A stretch of DNA of 64,000 nucleotides from the NCBI RefSeq assembly GCF_023278365.1, contig NZ_CP075338.1, positions 1,550,001-1,614,000 on the forward strand. The letters are read 5' to 3'. The stretch comes from Epilithonimonas zeae. GTDB lineage: Bacteria; Bacteroidota; Bacteroidia; Flavobacteriales; Weeksellaceae. Made by a program: the position numbers and the translations under genes. The notes below the pieces were generated by a model that was not told the DNA's origin, did not search any database, and saw only the letters and a list, made by a program, of their open reading frames with translations. Below are positions 53,468 to 62,522 of the stretch, in pieces; within the stretch, counting starts at the first letter, position 1; every line of letters begins with the position of its first letter.

Positions 53468-53543
53468 AGTTTGTTTGTTTATTAAAAAAAACTTTGTCTC
53501 AGTTTGACCAAGACAAAGTTATTATTGTATTTCTTATTAAAGT

Positions 53544-53849
53544 TTAATCCTTATTTCTCTTCAGAATTGCAAAAACCTGAACCACAAATCCTGCAATGAC
53601 CAGCATTGGCGCTAATCTGATTCTTCTAAAAGAGAAAATCCCTTCGTTCCAGTAATTTGGGTCAAATTTTCCTTCCGGCGTTGTGTTAGCGTCTGCTCCC
53701 ATCATCAGAACAAATCCTAAAAGAATCAATCCTAATCCGATTAACATCAATTTAAAATTTTTGTTTCCGAAATAGAAAGCATTTTTTTCAGCAGTTTCAG
53801 TAGGTTTTCCTATTTGATCCGCAGAATATTTATTTGTTTTTTTTGCCAT
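53544..53849 (-). CDS. DUF3098 membrane protein
   Basis: 101 residues with two helices (FKLMLIGLGLILLGFVLMMG and RLAPMLVIAGFVVQVFAIL). FYFGNKNFKLMLIG and FSFRRIRLAPMLVI match DUF3098. It is conserved between ftsX and uppP in Flavobacteriia by my recollection. Function unknown. Two nt separate it from ftsX. Confidence 0.85.
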   Translation of the reverse strand: MAKKTNKYSADQIGKPTETAEKNAFYFGNKNFKLMLIGLGLILLGFVLMMGADANTTPEGKFDPNYWNEGIFSFRRIRLAPMLVIAGFVVQVFAILKRNKD

Positions 53850-53851
53850 CG

Positions 53852-54751
53852 TTAAGAGTAATATAGATCATCAACGTTGCTTCGTAAAAATCTCCAGGTT
53901 GCAAAGATAGTACTTGCAATGGTTATAAAAACACCCACCAATAAAATTATTATCACCAAGAAAACATATTGGTTCGTGTCCTGAACAAATGGTGTCCCAA
54001 TCTGGCTTGTGAAATAATACCAAACACCTCCTAAAGCTAAAAGCCCTATGAACGCACCAATTAATCCAAGAACCAAGGCTTCTTTTATAAAAGGCATCAG
54101 AATAAATCTCCTCTTAGCTCCAACTAATTGCATAGTTTTGATAATAAATCTCTTAGAGAATATTTTCAGTCTGATTGAATTATTAATAAGAACCATTGCG
54201 ACAATCAAGAATAAAATTGAAAATGCTAATATCCAAGTCAGAATTCTATTCAAGTTGTTGTAAACATCGATAGTTAATTGATTATCATTAGCCACATCTT
54301 TTACGCCTTTTATCGCCTTAAGTTGTGTTACAACACCATCAATTTTTGCAGGATCAACAAATTCTGGCTTCAGAGTAACTTCAACAGAAGCAGGAAATAT
54401 ATCTTCTTCAAAAAGTGCATCAGCGTCTATTCCCAGCTGTTTTTTTGCCAAAACTGTCGCTTGTTGTTTAGAAATATATTTAGCTTGCTTTACATAATTC
54501 TGCTGCTTGATTGTGGTAAAAGTTTCCTCTTGAAACTTAAGCGTTTTTGCAGAATCGCGTGGATCCAGATACTCATCAAAATAAGCTTCCACCACCAATT
54601 GCTCCTTGATATAATCCGAATATTTTTGAGCATTGATCAATATCAATCCAAATAATCCTACAAGGAATAAAACCAGCGAAATACTGATGACCACAGTAAT
54701 ATTACTTGATCTCAGTCTGCTTTTATTAAAATCGTCAACTGTCTTTGGCAT
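53852..54751 (-). CDS. ftsX: Cell division protein FtsX
   Basis: 299 residues from the ATG at 54749-54751. One N-terminal helix (ISLVLFLVGLFGLILI), a periplasmic loop of ~130 residues and three C-terminal helices. MQLVGAKRRFILMPFIKEALVLGLIGAFIG is the FtsX signature. It works with FtsE to control septal peptidoglycan hydrolases. ftsE is not in this window. Confidence 0.92.
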   Translation of the reverse strand: MPKTVDDFNKSRLRSSNITVVISISLVLFLVGLFGLILINAQKYSDYIKEQLVVEAYFDEYLDPRDSAKTLKFQEETFTTIKQQNYVKQAKYISKQQATVLAKKQLGIDADALFEEDIFPASVEVTLKPEFVDPAKIDGVVTQLKAIKGVKDVANDNQLTIDVYNNLNRILTWILAFSILFLIVAMVLINNSIRLKIFSKRFIIKTMQLVGAKRRFILMPFIKEALVLGLIGAFIGLLALGGVWYYFTSQIGTPFVQDTNQYVFLVIIILLVGVFITIASTIFATWRFLRSNVDDLYYS

Positions 54752-54922
54752 CAAAAAAATTTTTGCTAAAATAGAAATTTTCGTTTAAAAAGCCGTTGTA
54801 AGCTCTGTTAATAAAATCATAAAAACATCATTATGACTTAATTTTCACAACTTCTTTCCTGAGAATTTTAGAATCGAAAAATCGGCATTTTTATTGTTTA
54901 GGAAAATTACCAAATCAAAATT

Positions 54923-55909
54923 ATGAAAGTGACACGCCAAGCTACAGGAAAAAATTTTTCTTATTTCGATAAAAATAAAGAGAAACTCAAGGACCCACAA
55001 AAAATCGAATATATAAAATCGTTGGTCATTCCACCAGCTTGGACCAATGTTGAAATCACAACCAATAAAAGCGCAAAAATACTGGCAATCGGACGAGACC
55101 AAAAAGGCAGAAAGCAATACATCTACAATCCAAAATTCCGAGCTAAGAAAGATGCGGACAAGTTTGACAGGATTTTACATTTTGCCGAAAACCTGGAACA
55201 TATGCGGCGCGTTACAGGACAACATCTGAGAAAGAAAAAAATGACCCGTGAAAAAGTTCTTGCCGCAATGGTCAGACTTTTAGATTCTGCTTATTTTCGT
55301 CCTGGAAGTCCAAAATATACACAACAAAACCAGAGTTATGGCTTAACAACCATCCGCAAAAAACATCTTAACATTGAAGGCGACGAAATGATTTTTTCTT
55401 ACAAAGGAAAATCAGGAAAATTTCAAGAAAAACATATTATCAATGCTAAATTGACAAAAGTCATTTCTGATTTGGAAGATCTCCCAGGCTACAGACTTTT
55501 CAAATATTATGATAAAGACAACAATCTTATTACGGTTGAAAGTCAGGATCTGAACCAATATATCAAAGAAATAATGGGTGAGGAATTTTCTGCAAAAGAT
55601 TTCAGAACCTGGGCAGGAACGATGATTGCTGCCGGAATTCTGGATGAATTGGGAATCTGTGAAAAAAAACAACAAAAAGAATTGAAAAAAAGAATCCGAA
55701 ATGCGATTGTTGCAGTTTCTGAAAAGTTAGGCAATACACCTTCCGTAGCAAGAGATTCTTACATTGATCCCCGCATTTTTGAACATTACAAAAACGGACA
55801 CACCATACAATATTTCAAGAAAGAAATTAAAAAGCTATTGAGAAAGAATGAAAATCTGTCCGAGACCGAAGTTGGTGTTTTGTATATGTTGAAATCGAAA
55901 TTAAGTTAA
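54923..55909 (+). CDS. DNA topoisomerase IB
   Basis: 328 residues, the size of bacterial type IB enzymes. VIPPAWTNVEI, RQKxRKQYIYNPKFR-like DQKGRKQYIYNPKFR, RKKHLNIEGDEMIFSYKGKSGK and DFRTWAGT supply the active-site Arg/Lys, and the catalytic Tyr is Y280 in ARDSYIDPRI. It relaxes supercoils by a 3'-phosphotyrosine intermediate. Its last 4 nt overlap the convergent nnr gene. Confidence 0.93.
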   Translation: MKVTRQATGKNFSYFDKNKEKLKDPQKIEYIKSLVIPPAWTNVEITTNKSAKILAIGRDQKGRKQYIYNPKFRAKKDADKFDRILHFAENLEHMRRVTGQHLRKKKMTREKVLAAMVRLLDSAYFRPGSPKYTQQNQSYGLTTIRKKHLNIEGDEMIFSYKGKSGKFQEKHIINAKLTKVISDLEDLPGYRLFKYYDKDNNLITVESQDLNQYIKEIMGEEFSAKDFRTWAGTMIAAGILDELGICEKKQQKELKKRIRNAIVAVSEKLGNTPSVARDSYIDPRIFEHYKNGHTIQYFKKEIKKLLRKNENLSETEVGVLYMLKSKLS

Positions 55910-57393
55910 CTCAAGCTTTTAAAAACTTCACCTATTTTATTGATGAGATCTGTTGGCAACATCGCTTCTTTCGAGAATTCTTCGGCAGCCAAATCACCTG
56001 CTTTTCCGTGAAGCCAAACGCCGAAAATGCAAGCTTTTTCAATTTCATATTTTTGAGAAATCAATGAGGTTAAAATCCCAGTCAGAACATCGCCGCTTCC
56101 ACCTTTTGCCATTCCGGAATTGCCTGTTACATTATAAAAAACTTGTGCATTTGGAGTAATGACAGCTGTATGATGATCTTTCAGTATGATAAAAATTTGC
56201 AATTCTTTTGCTTTCCATTTTGCCAATTCTATTCTTTCAAAAGAGTTTTCTGTTTTACCAAACAATCTTTCAAATTCCAGAGGATGTGGTGTTATGACAG
56301 ATTTTTTTGGAATTAAATTTACTTTATCGTTTTCGGCCAAAATATTAAGCGCATCGGCATCCAGAATAATTGGATTTTGATAAGATTTCAAAAAATCAAA
56401 CAACGCTATTTGGGTTTGTTTTTCTTTTCCCAGCCCGGGACCAATTCCATAAACAGCTTTTTCCTGAACTTCGATTTCATCTAAATTTTTTTCTCCGGAA
56501 CCAATAAACATCGCTTCGGGAATCTGAGATTGCAAAATGAAATTTCCACACTCTGGGGCAATTGTAAAAGTCAAACCACTTCCAGTTTTCAAAGCAGATA
56601 AAGTGGACATCAGAATTGCACCTATTTTACCATAACTTCCCCCAACCAAAATACTTTTCCCAAAAGTTCCTTTGTGACTGAAATCTCCGCGCGGTTTGTA
56701 AATTTGTTTGACTAATTGCTCATCAATTACAAAGTAATCTGTCTCGACTTCATTAATAAAATCCTTATCCAAATCAATATCTAAAACTGTAATTTTCCCA
56801 CAAAATCGCCCCGTTTCAGAATGAAGAAAACTTCTCTTATAAAACTGAAACGTCAAAGTAAAATCGGCTTTGAAAACAGTAGAATTTTGTTCAATAATCT
56901 TGTCTGCATAAAGTCCAGTTGGAATATCAATAGAAATTTTTGGAACTGGAATTTGATTTAATTTTTCAATTAAATTTTTAAAATCATCAGACAATTTCCG
57001 ATTCAAGCCATAACCAAACAAAGCATCTATGATAACAGATTTTTCACTATTGACATTAAAAATTTCAGAAAAATATTTAGTATCAATGCCACTTATTGTC
57101 TTTATTTTTTTGAAATTGGTTTCTGCATCCGTGGAGAATTTCAAATTACCTTCATTGATAAAAACTTCGACATCAAATCCTTTTTCATAAAGCATTCTTG
57201 CAATTGCAAAACCATCACCCCCATTATTTCCTGTGCCACAAAAAATCAGAAACTTATTCGTCGGCTCAAAATTTTCTTCAATCCAATCAACACAAGCTTT
57301 GGCAGCTTTTTCCATTAGATTAATAGACGAGATTCCTTTTTCTATTGTAGCAGAATCACATTTTTTTATTTGATCGGCGGTTAGAATTTTCAT
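55906..57393 (-). CDS. nnr: Bifunctional NAD(P)H-hydrate epimerase/dehydratase
   Basis: 495 residues from the ATG at 57391-57393. The YjeF-N epimerase domain (1-~215) has LMEKAAKACVDWI and the Rossmann-type CGTGNNGGDGFAIARML. The dehydratase domain (~225-495) has KGTFGKSILVGGSYGKIGA, GIGPGLG and NSGMAKGGSGDVLTGIL. It repairs damaged NADHX/NADPHX. The longer frame start upstream has no support. Convergent with topoisomerase IB. Confidence 0.93.
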   Translation of the reverse strand: MKILTADQIKKCDSATIEKGISSINLMEKAAKACVDWIEENFEPTNKFLIFCGTGNNGGDGFAIARMLYEKGFDVEVFINEGNLKFSTDAETNFKKIKTISGIDTKYFSEIFNVNSEKSVIIDALFGYGLNRKLSDDFKNLIEKLNQIPVPKISIDIPTGLYADKIIEQNSTVFKADFTLTFQFYKRSFLHSETGRFCGKITVLDIDLDKDFINEVETDYFVIDEQLVKQIYKPRGDFSHKGTFGKSILVGGSYGKIGAILMSTLSALKTGSGLTFTIAPECGNFILQSQIPEAMFIGSGEKNLDEIEVQEKAVYGIGPGLGKEKQTQIALFDFLKSYQNPIILDADALNILAENDKVNLIPKKSVITPHPLEFERLFGKTENSFERIELAKWKAKELQIFIILKDHHTAVITPNAQVFYNVTGNSGMAKGGSGDVLTGILTSLISQKYEIEKACIFGVWLHGKAGDLAAEEFSKEAMLPTDLINKIGEVFKSLS

Positions 57394-57477
57394 TTTTAGA
57401 ATTGCATGAATATCAAAATTAGACAATAATTTCTTTAAAAAGCTTTAATTAATAAAGCATTATAAATAAAAAAACTA

Positions 57478-57485
57478 TATTTTTG
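57478..57485 (+). promoter_or_regulatory. -7 promoter element of mscL
   Basis: TATTTTTG, 26 nt before the ATG at 57512. Confidence 0.45.
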
Positions 57486-57511
57486 TTTATACTAACTATA
57501 AAAATACAACT

Positions 57512-57892
57512 ATGGGCTTTGTAAAAGAATTTAAAGAGTTTGCATTTAAAGGCAACGTGGTAGATCTGGCAGTCGGTGTAATCATTGGTGGAGCATTCGG
57601 AGCGATTGTAAAATCATTGGTAGATGATGTCATCACGCCACTTTTATTAACTCCTGCTTTGAAAGCTGCAGGTGCAGAAAACATTAAAGAATTAGCTTGG
57701 AACGGTGTAACTTATGGAAATTTCCTTTCATCGGTTATCAGCTTTTTGGTTATTGCATTTGTTTTGTTTTGGCTAATCAAAATAGCTAACAGGGTCAACA
57801 AAAAGCCAGAAGTAGCTCCAGCAGGACCATCTTCTACAGATGTTTTGCTTGCTGAGATTCGCGATGAGTTGAAGAAAAAACAGTCACTTTAA
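57512..57892 (+). CDS. mscL: Large-conductance mechanosensitive channel
   Basis: 126 residues. FVKEFKEFAFKGNVVDLAVGVIIGGAFGAIVKSLVDDVITPLL is the MscL first helix and periplasmic turn. LSSVISFLVIAFVLFWLIKIANRV is the second helix, and the C-terminal bundle ends KKKQSL. It opens under membrane tension to release osmolytes. Confidence 0.96.
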   Translation: MGFVKEFKEFAFKGNVVDLAVGVIIGGAFGAIVKSLVDDVITPLLLTPALKAAGAENIKELAWNGVTYGNFLSSVISFLVIAFVLFWLIKIANRVNKKPEVAPAGPSSTDVLLAEIRDELKKKQSL

Positions 57893-57897
57893 AATAA

Positions 57898-57927
57898 ATA
57901 AAATGCCACTTGAAAGTGGCATTTTGG
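57898..57927. terminator. Bidirectional terminator between mscL and the GLPGLI gene
   Basis: AAATGCCACTT (57901-57911) pairs with AAGTGGCATTT (57914-57924) between the convergent genes. Confidence 0.88.
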
Positions 57928-57936
57928 TTTTAATAC

Positions 57937-58776
57937 TTAATTCACAATATCAAGTTCAATTCTGTTATTATCTTTTTTGATTTGATTTTTCAATCGGTCT
58001 TCCTGATCTTTTGCAATTTTTGTTGAAGTTCCATCTTTTCCGGTTAAAACAATAGATGTTCCGCCCATTTGGATTTGCTTAATTCCTTTCGTTGGATCAT
58101 TTTCGTATTCTTTTATCACTTTCTGAAACTGTTTGGAATTGACAGCGATCTCTTTAGCATTCCATACATTGATATCTATGTTTCCTGCTATGTTTTCAAT
58201 ACCTCTCAATTCCAATTTGTGAGAACCTGTTTTATCTTCAATTTTAACAATCAATCCCGGTAAACCTCGGAATTTATACGGTCCATCCTGAATCGGAATT
58301 TCTGTCGAAAACCAAGCAATCCAATGTCTTCCCGCAAAATCGGCTTCAGCTTTTTGCGCGTTCCATTCTCCTATTTTTTTTTTTTCTGATGATATTTTCC
58401 AGTTGATTTTGCGGTCGTCGGAGATATTGTAAGCATCCATTCCCAATCTACGGTGGAGATTAATTCTATAATCTGGATAAGCTTTTGTTACAGAATATCT
58501 TACACTGCCTTTCTGCATATCTGACCTAACATTAATTGAACCTGTTGCTGCCAACTGTTTTTCCAAATCTACTTTCATTATAGAATCCGAGTTAAAAACT
58601 GTATAGCTGTAGTATTTGGAACCATCTTTTGTGGTGTCCAAAAACATCATCTCTGTTTTGATATCTTCCACATTGGTCGAATCAGGAATGAATTTGTATT
58701 CATAGATGAATCGCTTATTCTGAGCAAATGTTAGAATTCCTAAAATCAGAAATAAATTAATTAATAGTTTTTTCAT
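57937..58776 (-). CDS. GLPGLI family protein
   Basis: 279 residues from the ATG at 58774-58776. Signal peptide (1-18), the family tag GPYKFRGLPGLIVKIED, and WNAQKAEADFAGRHWIAWFSTEIPIQ. The family is confined to Bacteroidota and often sits near TonB receptors; function unknown. The coding strand has twelve consecutive A at 58374-58385 (the KKK of SSEKKKIG), a site prone to slippage. Confidence 0.9.
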   Translation of the reverse strand: MKKLLINLFLILGILTFAQNKRFIYEYKFIPDSTNVEDIKTEMMFLDTTKDGSKYYSYTVFNSDSIMKVDLEKQLAATGSINVRSDMQKGSVRYSVTKAYPDYRINLHRRLGMDAYNISDDRKINWKISSEKKKIGEWNAQKAEADFAGRHWIAWFSTEIPIQDGPYKFRGLPGLIVKIEDKTGSHKLELRGIENIAGNIDINVWNAKEIAVNSKQFQKVIKEYENDPTKGIKQIQMGGTSIVLTGKDGTSTKIAKDQEDRLKNQIKKDNNRIELDIVN

Positions 58777-58792
58777 AGTTATCAAATATTAA

Positions 58793-58813
58793 AAAAGCCG
58801 GCGAACCGGCTAA
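58793..58813 (-). terminator. Terminator of the M56 peptidase gene
   Basis: AGCCGG (58796-58801) pairs with CCGGCT (58806-58811). Six A on the plus strand give T for minus-strand RNA. It separates the M56 gene from the GLPGLI gene. Confidence 0.8.
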
Positions 58814-58833
58814 AGTGTTATGAATATCTCTTT

Positions 58834-60918
58834 TTACTTGGTGACGATTTTTATTGTGCTAACTTTATTATCTTTTATAACATCAATCATCTTAACATCT
58901 TTGGAACTAATATTTTTAAAATCCTCTGAAGAAATTTTCACTCCATTAAGATAATAATTAATGGCTGAATCGTCTGTGGTTTTATCTAAAACAATGACCT
59001 GATTTGATCTGTTAATTTTTAGCGGCGCTGTAACACTCTTATTATACACCAATGCTTTCGGAGAATCTAAAACAGAATTAAAACTAATTGACCAAGGGCT
59101 GTTTTGACGCATTTCTTTGTTTAGTTCCTGTTGCTTTTTTTGAAGCTTTTTCTGCTCTTCTAATAATTCGCTTTGTTTTTCCTTAAGTTGTTTTCTTTTT
59201 TTCTCCAATTTTTTCAATTCTTTGGGAGACAATTTGGATTTAGCTTCATTATAGAATTTATCATCTGAAAAATTAAAATTAAAATTACTTGTCAAATCTT
59301 TAAACTCTGGAAAATCACTTGCATCAAATCCAAAAGCCACAGTTCCATCGGTAAAAGCATCTTTTCCATATTGGTCTTTTATCATTTTCTGGAATTCTTC
59401 TTCAGTATAGGTTTTTCCATATTTTTCAGAAGCTTCCTGCGCTCTTTTTTGAGCATCCTGAATCATTTTCTGGAATTCAGGTGAATTGACTTTAATCTGC
59501 ATTTTTTCAGCCTGTTCCTGCGCATTTTTCAAATCTTTCTGGAACTTAGGAGAATTCATCATTCGCTCGGCAATTTTTGCCTGTTTCTCAGCAGTAGCAA
59601 TTCTCTTTTTGAATTCCGGAGAATTGACCATCTTTTCGGCATCCTTCGCTACTTTTTCAGCATCAACGATTCTTTTCCTGAACTCAGGAGAATCATACAT
59701 TTTCGCCATTGCTTCAGAATGCTCTTCTAAACCTTTGATATTTCTTTTGTAATTATCAGAGTTTACAACATCGTCCATTTTAGCAGCAAGTGATTCCATT
59801 TCATCTTCCAAAGCTTTGTATTCTGCAGTTTCTTCCTTTTTAGCTTTTTTCAAAGCTGATAATTCTTTGCTTTTTTCAGCCATTTTTTTGCTGATTGCCG
59901 ACATTTTCAAATGATCTTCCTGCAAAGCATCGGAATAGGCTTTTGTCTGTCTTTGGTGATCGCTTGCCAGACTATCAAATTCCGATTGTTTTGGCTGGAT
60001 TGTATCCATTTTTATTTGTTGAACCGCAATTTCTATCGCTTTGTTCGTTTCTTTGATCTCTTTGTTTTTAGCATTTACCATATAAGCAAATACCATAAAA
60101 AATAAGATCGGTAGCGCAAATAACTTGCGTGCATAGCTGTACTTGGTTTGATTTTTTGTAATCATTGTAAGTCTTTTTTTGAGGTTAGATGATAAAAAAG
60201 GACTTGTAACAGGCAAAACAGAACCCGAGAAATGACTCTCCAACAGCATCTGCGCAAATGCTTTTGTGTCCGATTTTTTGACTGCTTTGTTGTCCGCCAA
60301 GTATTCGTGAATAAGATTGATTTCTTTGTTGATAAAATAAAACACAGGATTAAACCAGAAAATGGATTTAACCAATTGCATCAGGAGTTTATCCCAGCTG
60401 TGTTTTTGTTCTATATGGACCATCTCGTGCTTCAGTATCTGCTGACCAACGGGAGAATTAATCTCTATTGATTTTTTCCAGAACAGATTTCTGAAGAATG
60501 AAAATGGTGCATTATTCAAATTAGTCTGATAAAATTTGATTCCTTCGATGGTTTCATTCGGGAACTGATTTTTTATCGAATTGATTTTTAAAATTCCTAG
60601 TATTAATCGAATTAAAAGAATGATTGAAACCACTCCAATAACTGTATAAAAAACCGAATAAATAGTGATATCATAGTTTGTAGTTTGAGGTTGTTTTTGA
60701 TTGAATCCACTCAACAGCAGATATAAGTTTTTGTTTGTTTCTATCGTGAAATAGGAAACTTTTACCAGAGGCAGAACCAGACTGATGATGACCAAAAATA
60801 AAAGATAGAATCTGTTATAGTGATGAAAGGTCTTGTCCTTTAAAAACAATAGATAATAAGCAAACATCACTGCTGAGCATAGAATCATCTTGCCAAAATA
60901 AAGTAATATTGGTTCCAT
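58834..60918 (-). CDS. BlaR1-like M56 metallopeptidase with coiled-coil repeats
   Basis: 694 residues. Membrane helices flank a zinc protease domain with HEMVH (164-168) and LIHEYLADN (E205). The last helix is at ~267-281. The periplasmic part is unusual. Five 23-residue repeats (386-500) follow the pattern NSPEFxKRIxxAExxAkxAEkM. A Lys/Glu coiled coil follows (~570-610), and a C-terminal TonB-plug-like segment (INYYLNGVKISSEDFKNISSKDVKMIDVIKDN) ends it. By family it senses a signal and cleaves the BlaI-like repressor encoded upstream. The ligand is unknown; no beta-lactamase is nearby. Confidence 0.85.
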   Translation of the reverse strand: MEPILLYFGKMILCSAVMFAYYLLFLKDKTFHHYNRFYLLFLVIISLVLPLVKVSYFTIETNKNLYLLLSGFNQKQPQTTNYDITIYSVFYTVIGVVSIILLIRLILGILKINSIKNQFPNETIEGIKFYQTNLNNAPFSFFRNLFWKKSIEINSPVGQQILKHEMVHIEQKHSWDKLLMQLVKSIFWFNPVFYFINKEINLIHEYLADNKAVKKSDTKAFAQMLLESHFSGSVLPVTSPFLSSNLKKRLTMITKNQTKYSYARKLFALPILFFMVFAYMVNAKNKEIKETNKAIEIAVQQIKMDTIQPKQSEFDSLASDHQRQTKAYSDALQEDHLKMSAISKKMAEKSKELSALKKAKKEETAEYKALEDEMESLAAKMDDVVNSDNYKRNIKGLEEHSEAMAKMYDSPEFRKRIVDAEKVAKDAEKMVNSPEFKKRIATAEKQAKIAERMMNSPKFQKDLKNAQEQAEKMQIKVNSPEFQKMIQDAQKRAQEASEKYGKTYTEEEFQKMIKDQYGKDAFTDGTVAFGFDASDFPEFKDLTSNFNFNFSDDKFYNEAKSKLSPKELKKLEKKRKQLKEKQSELLEEQKKLQKKQQELNKEMRQNSPWSISFNSVLDSPKALVYNKSVTAPLKINRSNQVIVLDKTTDDSAINYYLNGVKISSEDFKNISSKDVKMIDVIKDNKVSTIKIVTK

Positions 60919-61283
60919 TATTCCTTGTTTTTAAGTTCGTTTAATAAAAGCTCCAAATCTTTCACACTGATTTCATTTTCTTCTACCAAAAACGAAACAG
61001 CATTGGTATATGACCCTTCGAAATAATTCTTAACCAGGCTTCTGATAGATTTTCCGCTGTAATTCTCTTTACTTATCAAAGGAAAATATTCGTGCTGTCT
61101 TCCAAAAGTTTTGTAATTCACAAATCCTTTTTCCATCAGTATTTTAAGAATCGTGGAAATCGTATTGGTATGTGGTTTTGGTTCAGGAAACAATTCTAAA
61201 ACGTCTTTTAAGAATCCTTTCTCTATCTGCCAAAGGTACTGCATTACCTGTTCTTCTGCTTTGGTTAACTTATTCATATTCAT
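60918..61283 (-). CDS. BlaI/MecI-family repressor
   Basis: 121 residues. KLTKAEEQVMQYLWQIEKGFLKDVLELFPEPKPHTNTISTILKILMEKGFVNYKTFGRQHEYFPLI is the winged-helix domain, and the C-terminal helices form the dimer. Its stop overlaps the M56 start by one base (TAATG), a coupled pair. It should repress this operon until cleaved by the M56 protein. Confidence 0.92.
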   Translation of the reverse strand: MNMNKLTKAEEQVMQYLWQIEKGFLKDVLELFPEPKPHTNTISTILKILMEKGFVNYKTFGRQHEYFPLISKENYSGKSIRSLVKNYFEGSYTNAVSFLVEENEISVKDLELLLNELKNKE

Positions 61284-61328
61284 TTACTTTAAAAAACAAT
61301 CAATCTTATATCACTAAAAACTTAGTAA

Positions 61329-61338
61329 TACAAATGTA
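61329..61338 (-). promoter_or_regulatory. Probable BlaI-type operator over the -7 box
   Basis: TACAAATGTA has the TACA-N2-TGTA dyad of BlaI/MecI operators. On the minus strand it contains TACATTTG, the -7 box about 48 nt before the blaI-like ATG. Confidence 0.5.
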
Positions 61339-61459
61339 GGATTAATTTTAATTCATACAACTATTTTTATAGTTAAAAGAAGTTAAAAACTATAACTTAT
61401 TGGTTTTCAGCTTGTAAATTTAATAAAAGTATTAATTTCAAAAATTATTAAAATAATAC

Positions 61460-61489
61460 TTGACTTGAGATGAATTAGCCGTATATTTG
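61460..61489 (+). promoter_or_regulatory. Promoter of tRNA-fMet copy 1
   Basis: TTGACTTG (61460-61467), 14 nt spacer, TATATTTG (61482-61489). The same two boxes with the same spacing precede tRNA copy 2. Confidence 0.7.
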
Positions 61490-61500
61490 CAGTCCAATAT

Positions 61501-61576
<76 letters not shown>

Positions 61577-61613
61577 ATCCAAGAGAATCACAATTGTGGT
61601 TCTCTTTTTATTT

Positions 61614-61861
61614 ATGGAAGAATTTGTTGTTTATGTTTTATATTCAGAGAAATTTGATAAAACCTACACTGTGTTTACTTCTAATCTTTTAGAAGATTTA
61701 AATCTCATAATTACTTAGCTAAATCTGGATATACAATTAAGTTTAGACCTTGGAATGTAATTCACGTAGAATTTTTCAACGAAAAGAAAGATGCAATGAA
61801 AAGAGAAAAATTTTTGAAAAGCGGACAAGGGAGATTATTCATCAAATCTTTGATTCGATAA
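61614..61861 (+). pseudogene. GIY-YIG endonuclease-like gene, frameshifted copy
   Basis: The sequence is nearly identical to the intact copy at 62269-62517 but one A is missing near 61693 (AGAAG for AGAAAG). This breaks the frame after about 27 codons (MEEFVVYVLYSEKFDKTYTV...). The remaining codons still encode the IKFRPWNVIHVEFF...REKFLKSGQGR end in another frame. A recent loss after duplication is likely. Confidence 0.85.
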
Positions 61862-61866
61862 TTGGA

Positions 61867-61919
61867 GGGCTCATATCCGCCAAAGGCGGACGCACTTTCG
61901 AGTCTTGTCCTCGCAACCA
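61867..61919 (+). repeat. Partial tRNA-fMet 3' copy 1 (degraded)
   Basis: It runs from GGGCTCATA (anticodon arm) through an inserted hairpin TCCGCCAAAGGCGGA to the T-arm and acceptor end CCTCGCAACCA. Two T-arm changes (ACTTTCGAG, CTTGT) break pairing seen in copy 2. Confidence 0.8.
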
Positions 61920-62155
61920 AACTAAGAGAATCACAATTGTGGTTCTATTTTTTATTTAAATACCCTCAAGAAAAGAATTAGTTAAAATAAATATCTCGCA
62001 GATTGAGCAACTATTGAAGATAATAGGTATTTAAAAATCAGTTCAATAAGCCCAATCTGCAAGAATTTAAAATTCGTCAGTAAAATCAGTAAAAAAATAA
62101 AAACAACAAATCACTTGACTTGCATTAAAAAAGTTGTATATTTGCAGAACAATAT
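61920..62155. other. Spacer between the two tRNA/GIY-YIG units
   Basis: A copy of the tRNA terminator hairpin (61924-61950) is followed by about 150 bp of AT-rich DNA with no gene, and then the promoter of tRNA copy 2. Confidence 0.6.
62115..62144 (+). promoter_or_regulatory. Promoter of tRNA-fMet copy 2
   Basis: TTGACTTG (62115-62122) and TATATTTG (62137-62144) with a 14-nt spacer. Confidence 0.7.
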
Positions 62156-62231
<76 letters not shown>

Positions 62232-62268
62232 ATCCAAGAGAATCACAATTGTGGTTCTCTTTTTATTT

Positions 62269-62517
62269 ATGGAAGAATTTGTTGTTTATGTTTTATATTC
62301 AGAGAAATTTGATAAAACCTACACTGTGTTTACTTCTAATCTTTTAGAAAGATTTAAATCTCATAATTACTTAGCTAAATCTGGATATACAATTAAGTTT
62401 AGACCTTGGAATGTAATTCACGTAGAATTTTTCAACGAAAAGAAAGATGCAATGAAAAGAGAAAAATTTTTGAAAAGCGGACAAGGAAGATTATTTATCA
62501 AATCTTTGATTCGATAA
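62269..62517 (+). CDS. Small GIY-YIG endonuclease-like protein linked to tRNA
   Basis: 82 residues from the ATG at 62269. VVYVLYSEKFDKTYTVFTSNLLERFKSHNYLAKSGYTIKF and a later REKFLKSGQGRLFIKSL match the small stand-alone GIY-YIG family. The usual GIY/YIG glycine is lost (YTV in place of YIG/YTG), while the catalytic Arg (LLERF) and Glu (KREKFLK) positions are kept. It lies between the tRNA terminator and a partial tRNA copy. Whether it is active or expressed is uncertain. Confidence 0.75.
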   Translation: MEEFVVYVLYSEKFDKTYTVFTSNLLERFKSHNYLAKSGYTIKFRPWNVIHVEFFNEKKDAMKREKFLKSGQGRLFIKSLIR

Positions 62518-62522
62518 TTGGA

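Noticed and set aside
58834-61283. Beta-lactam resistance operon
   Set aside because: The BlaI/M56 pair is present, but there is no penicillin-binding sensor domain and no beta-lactamase in the window.
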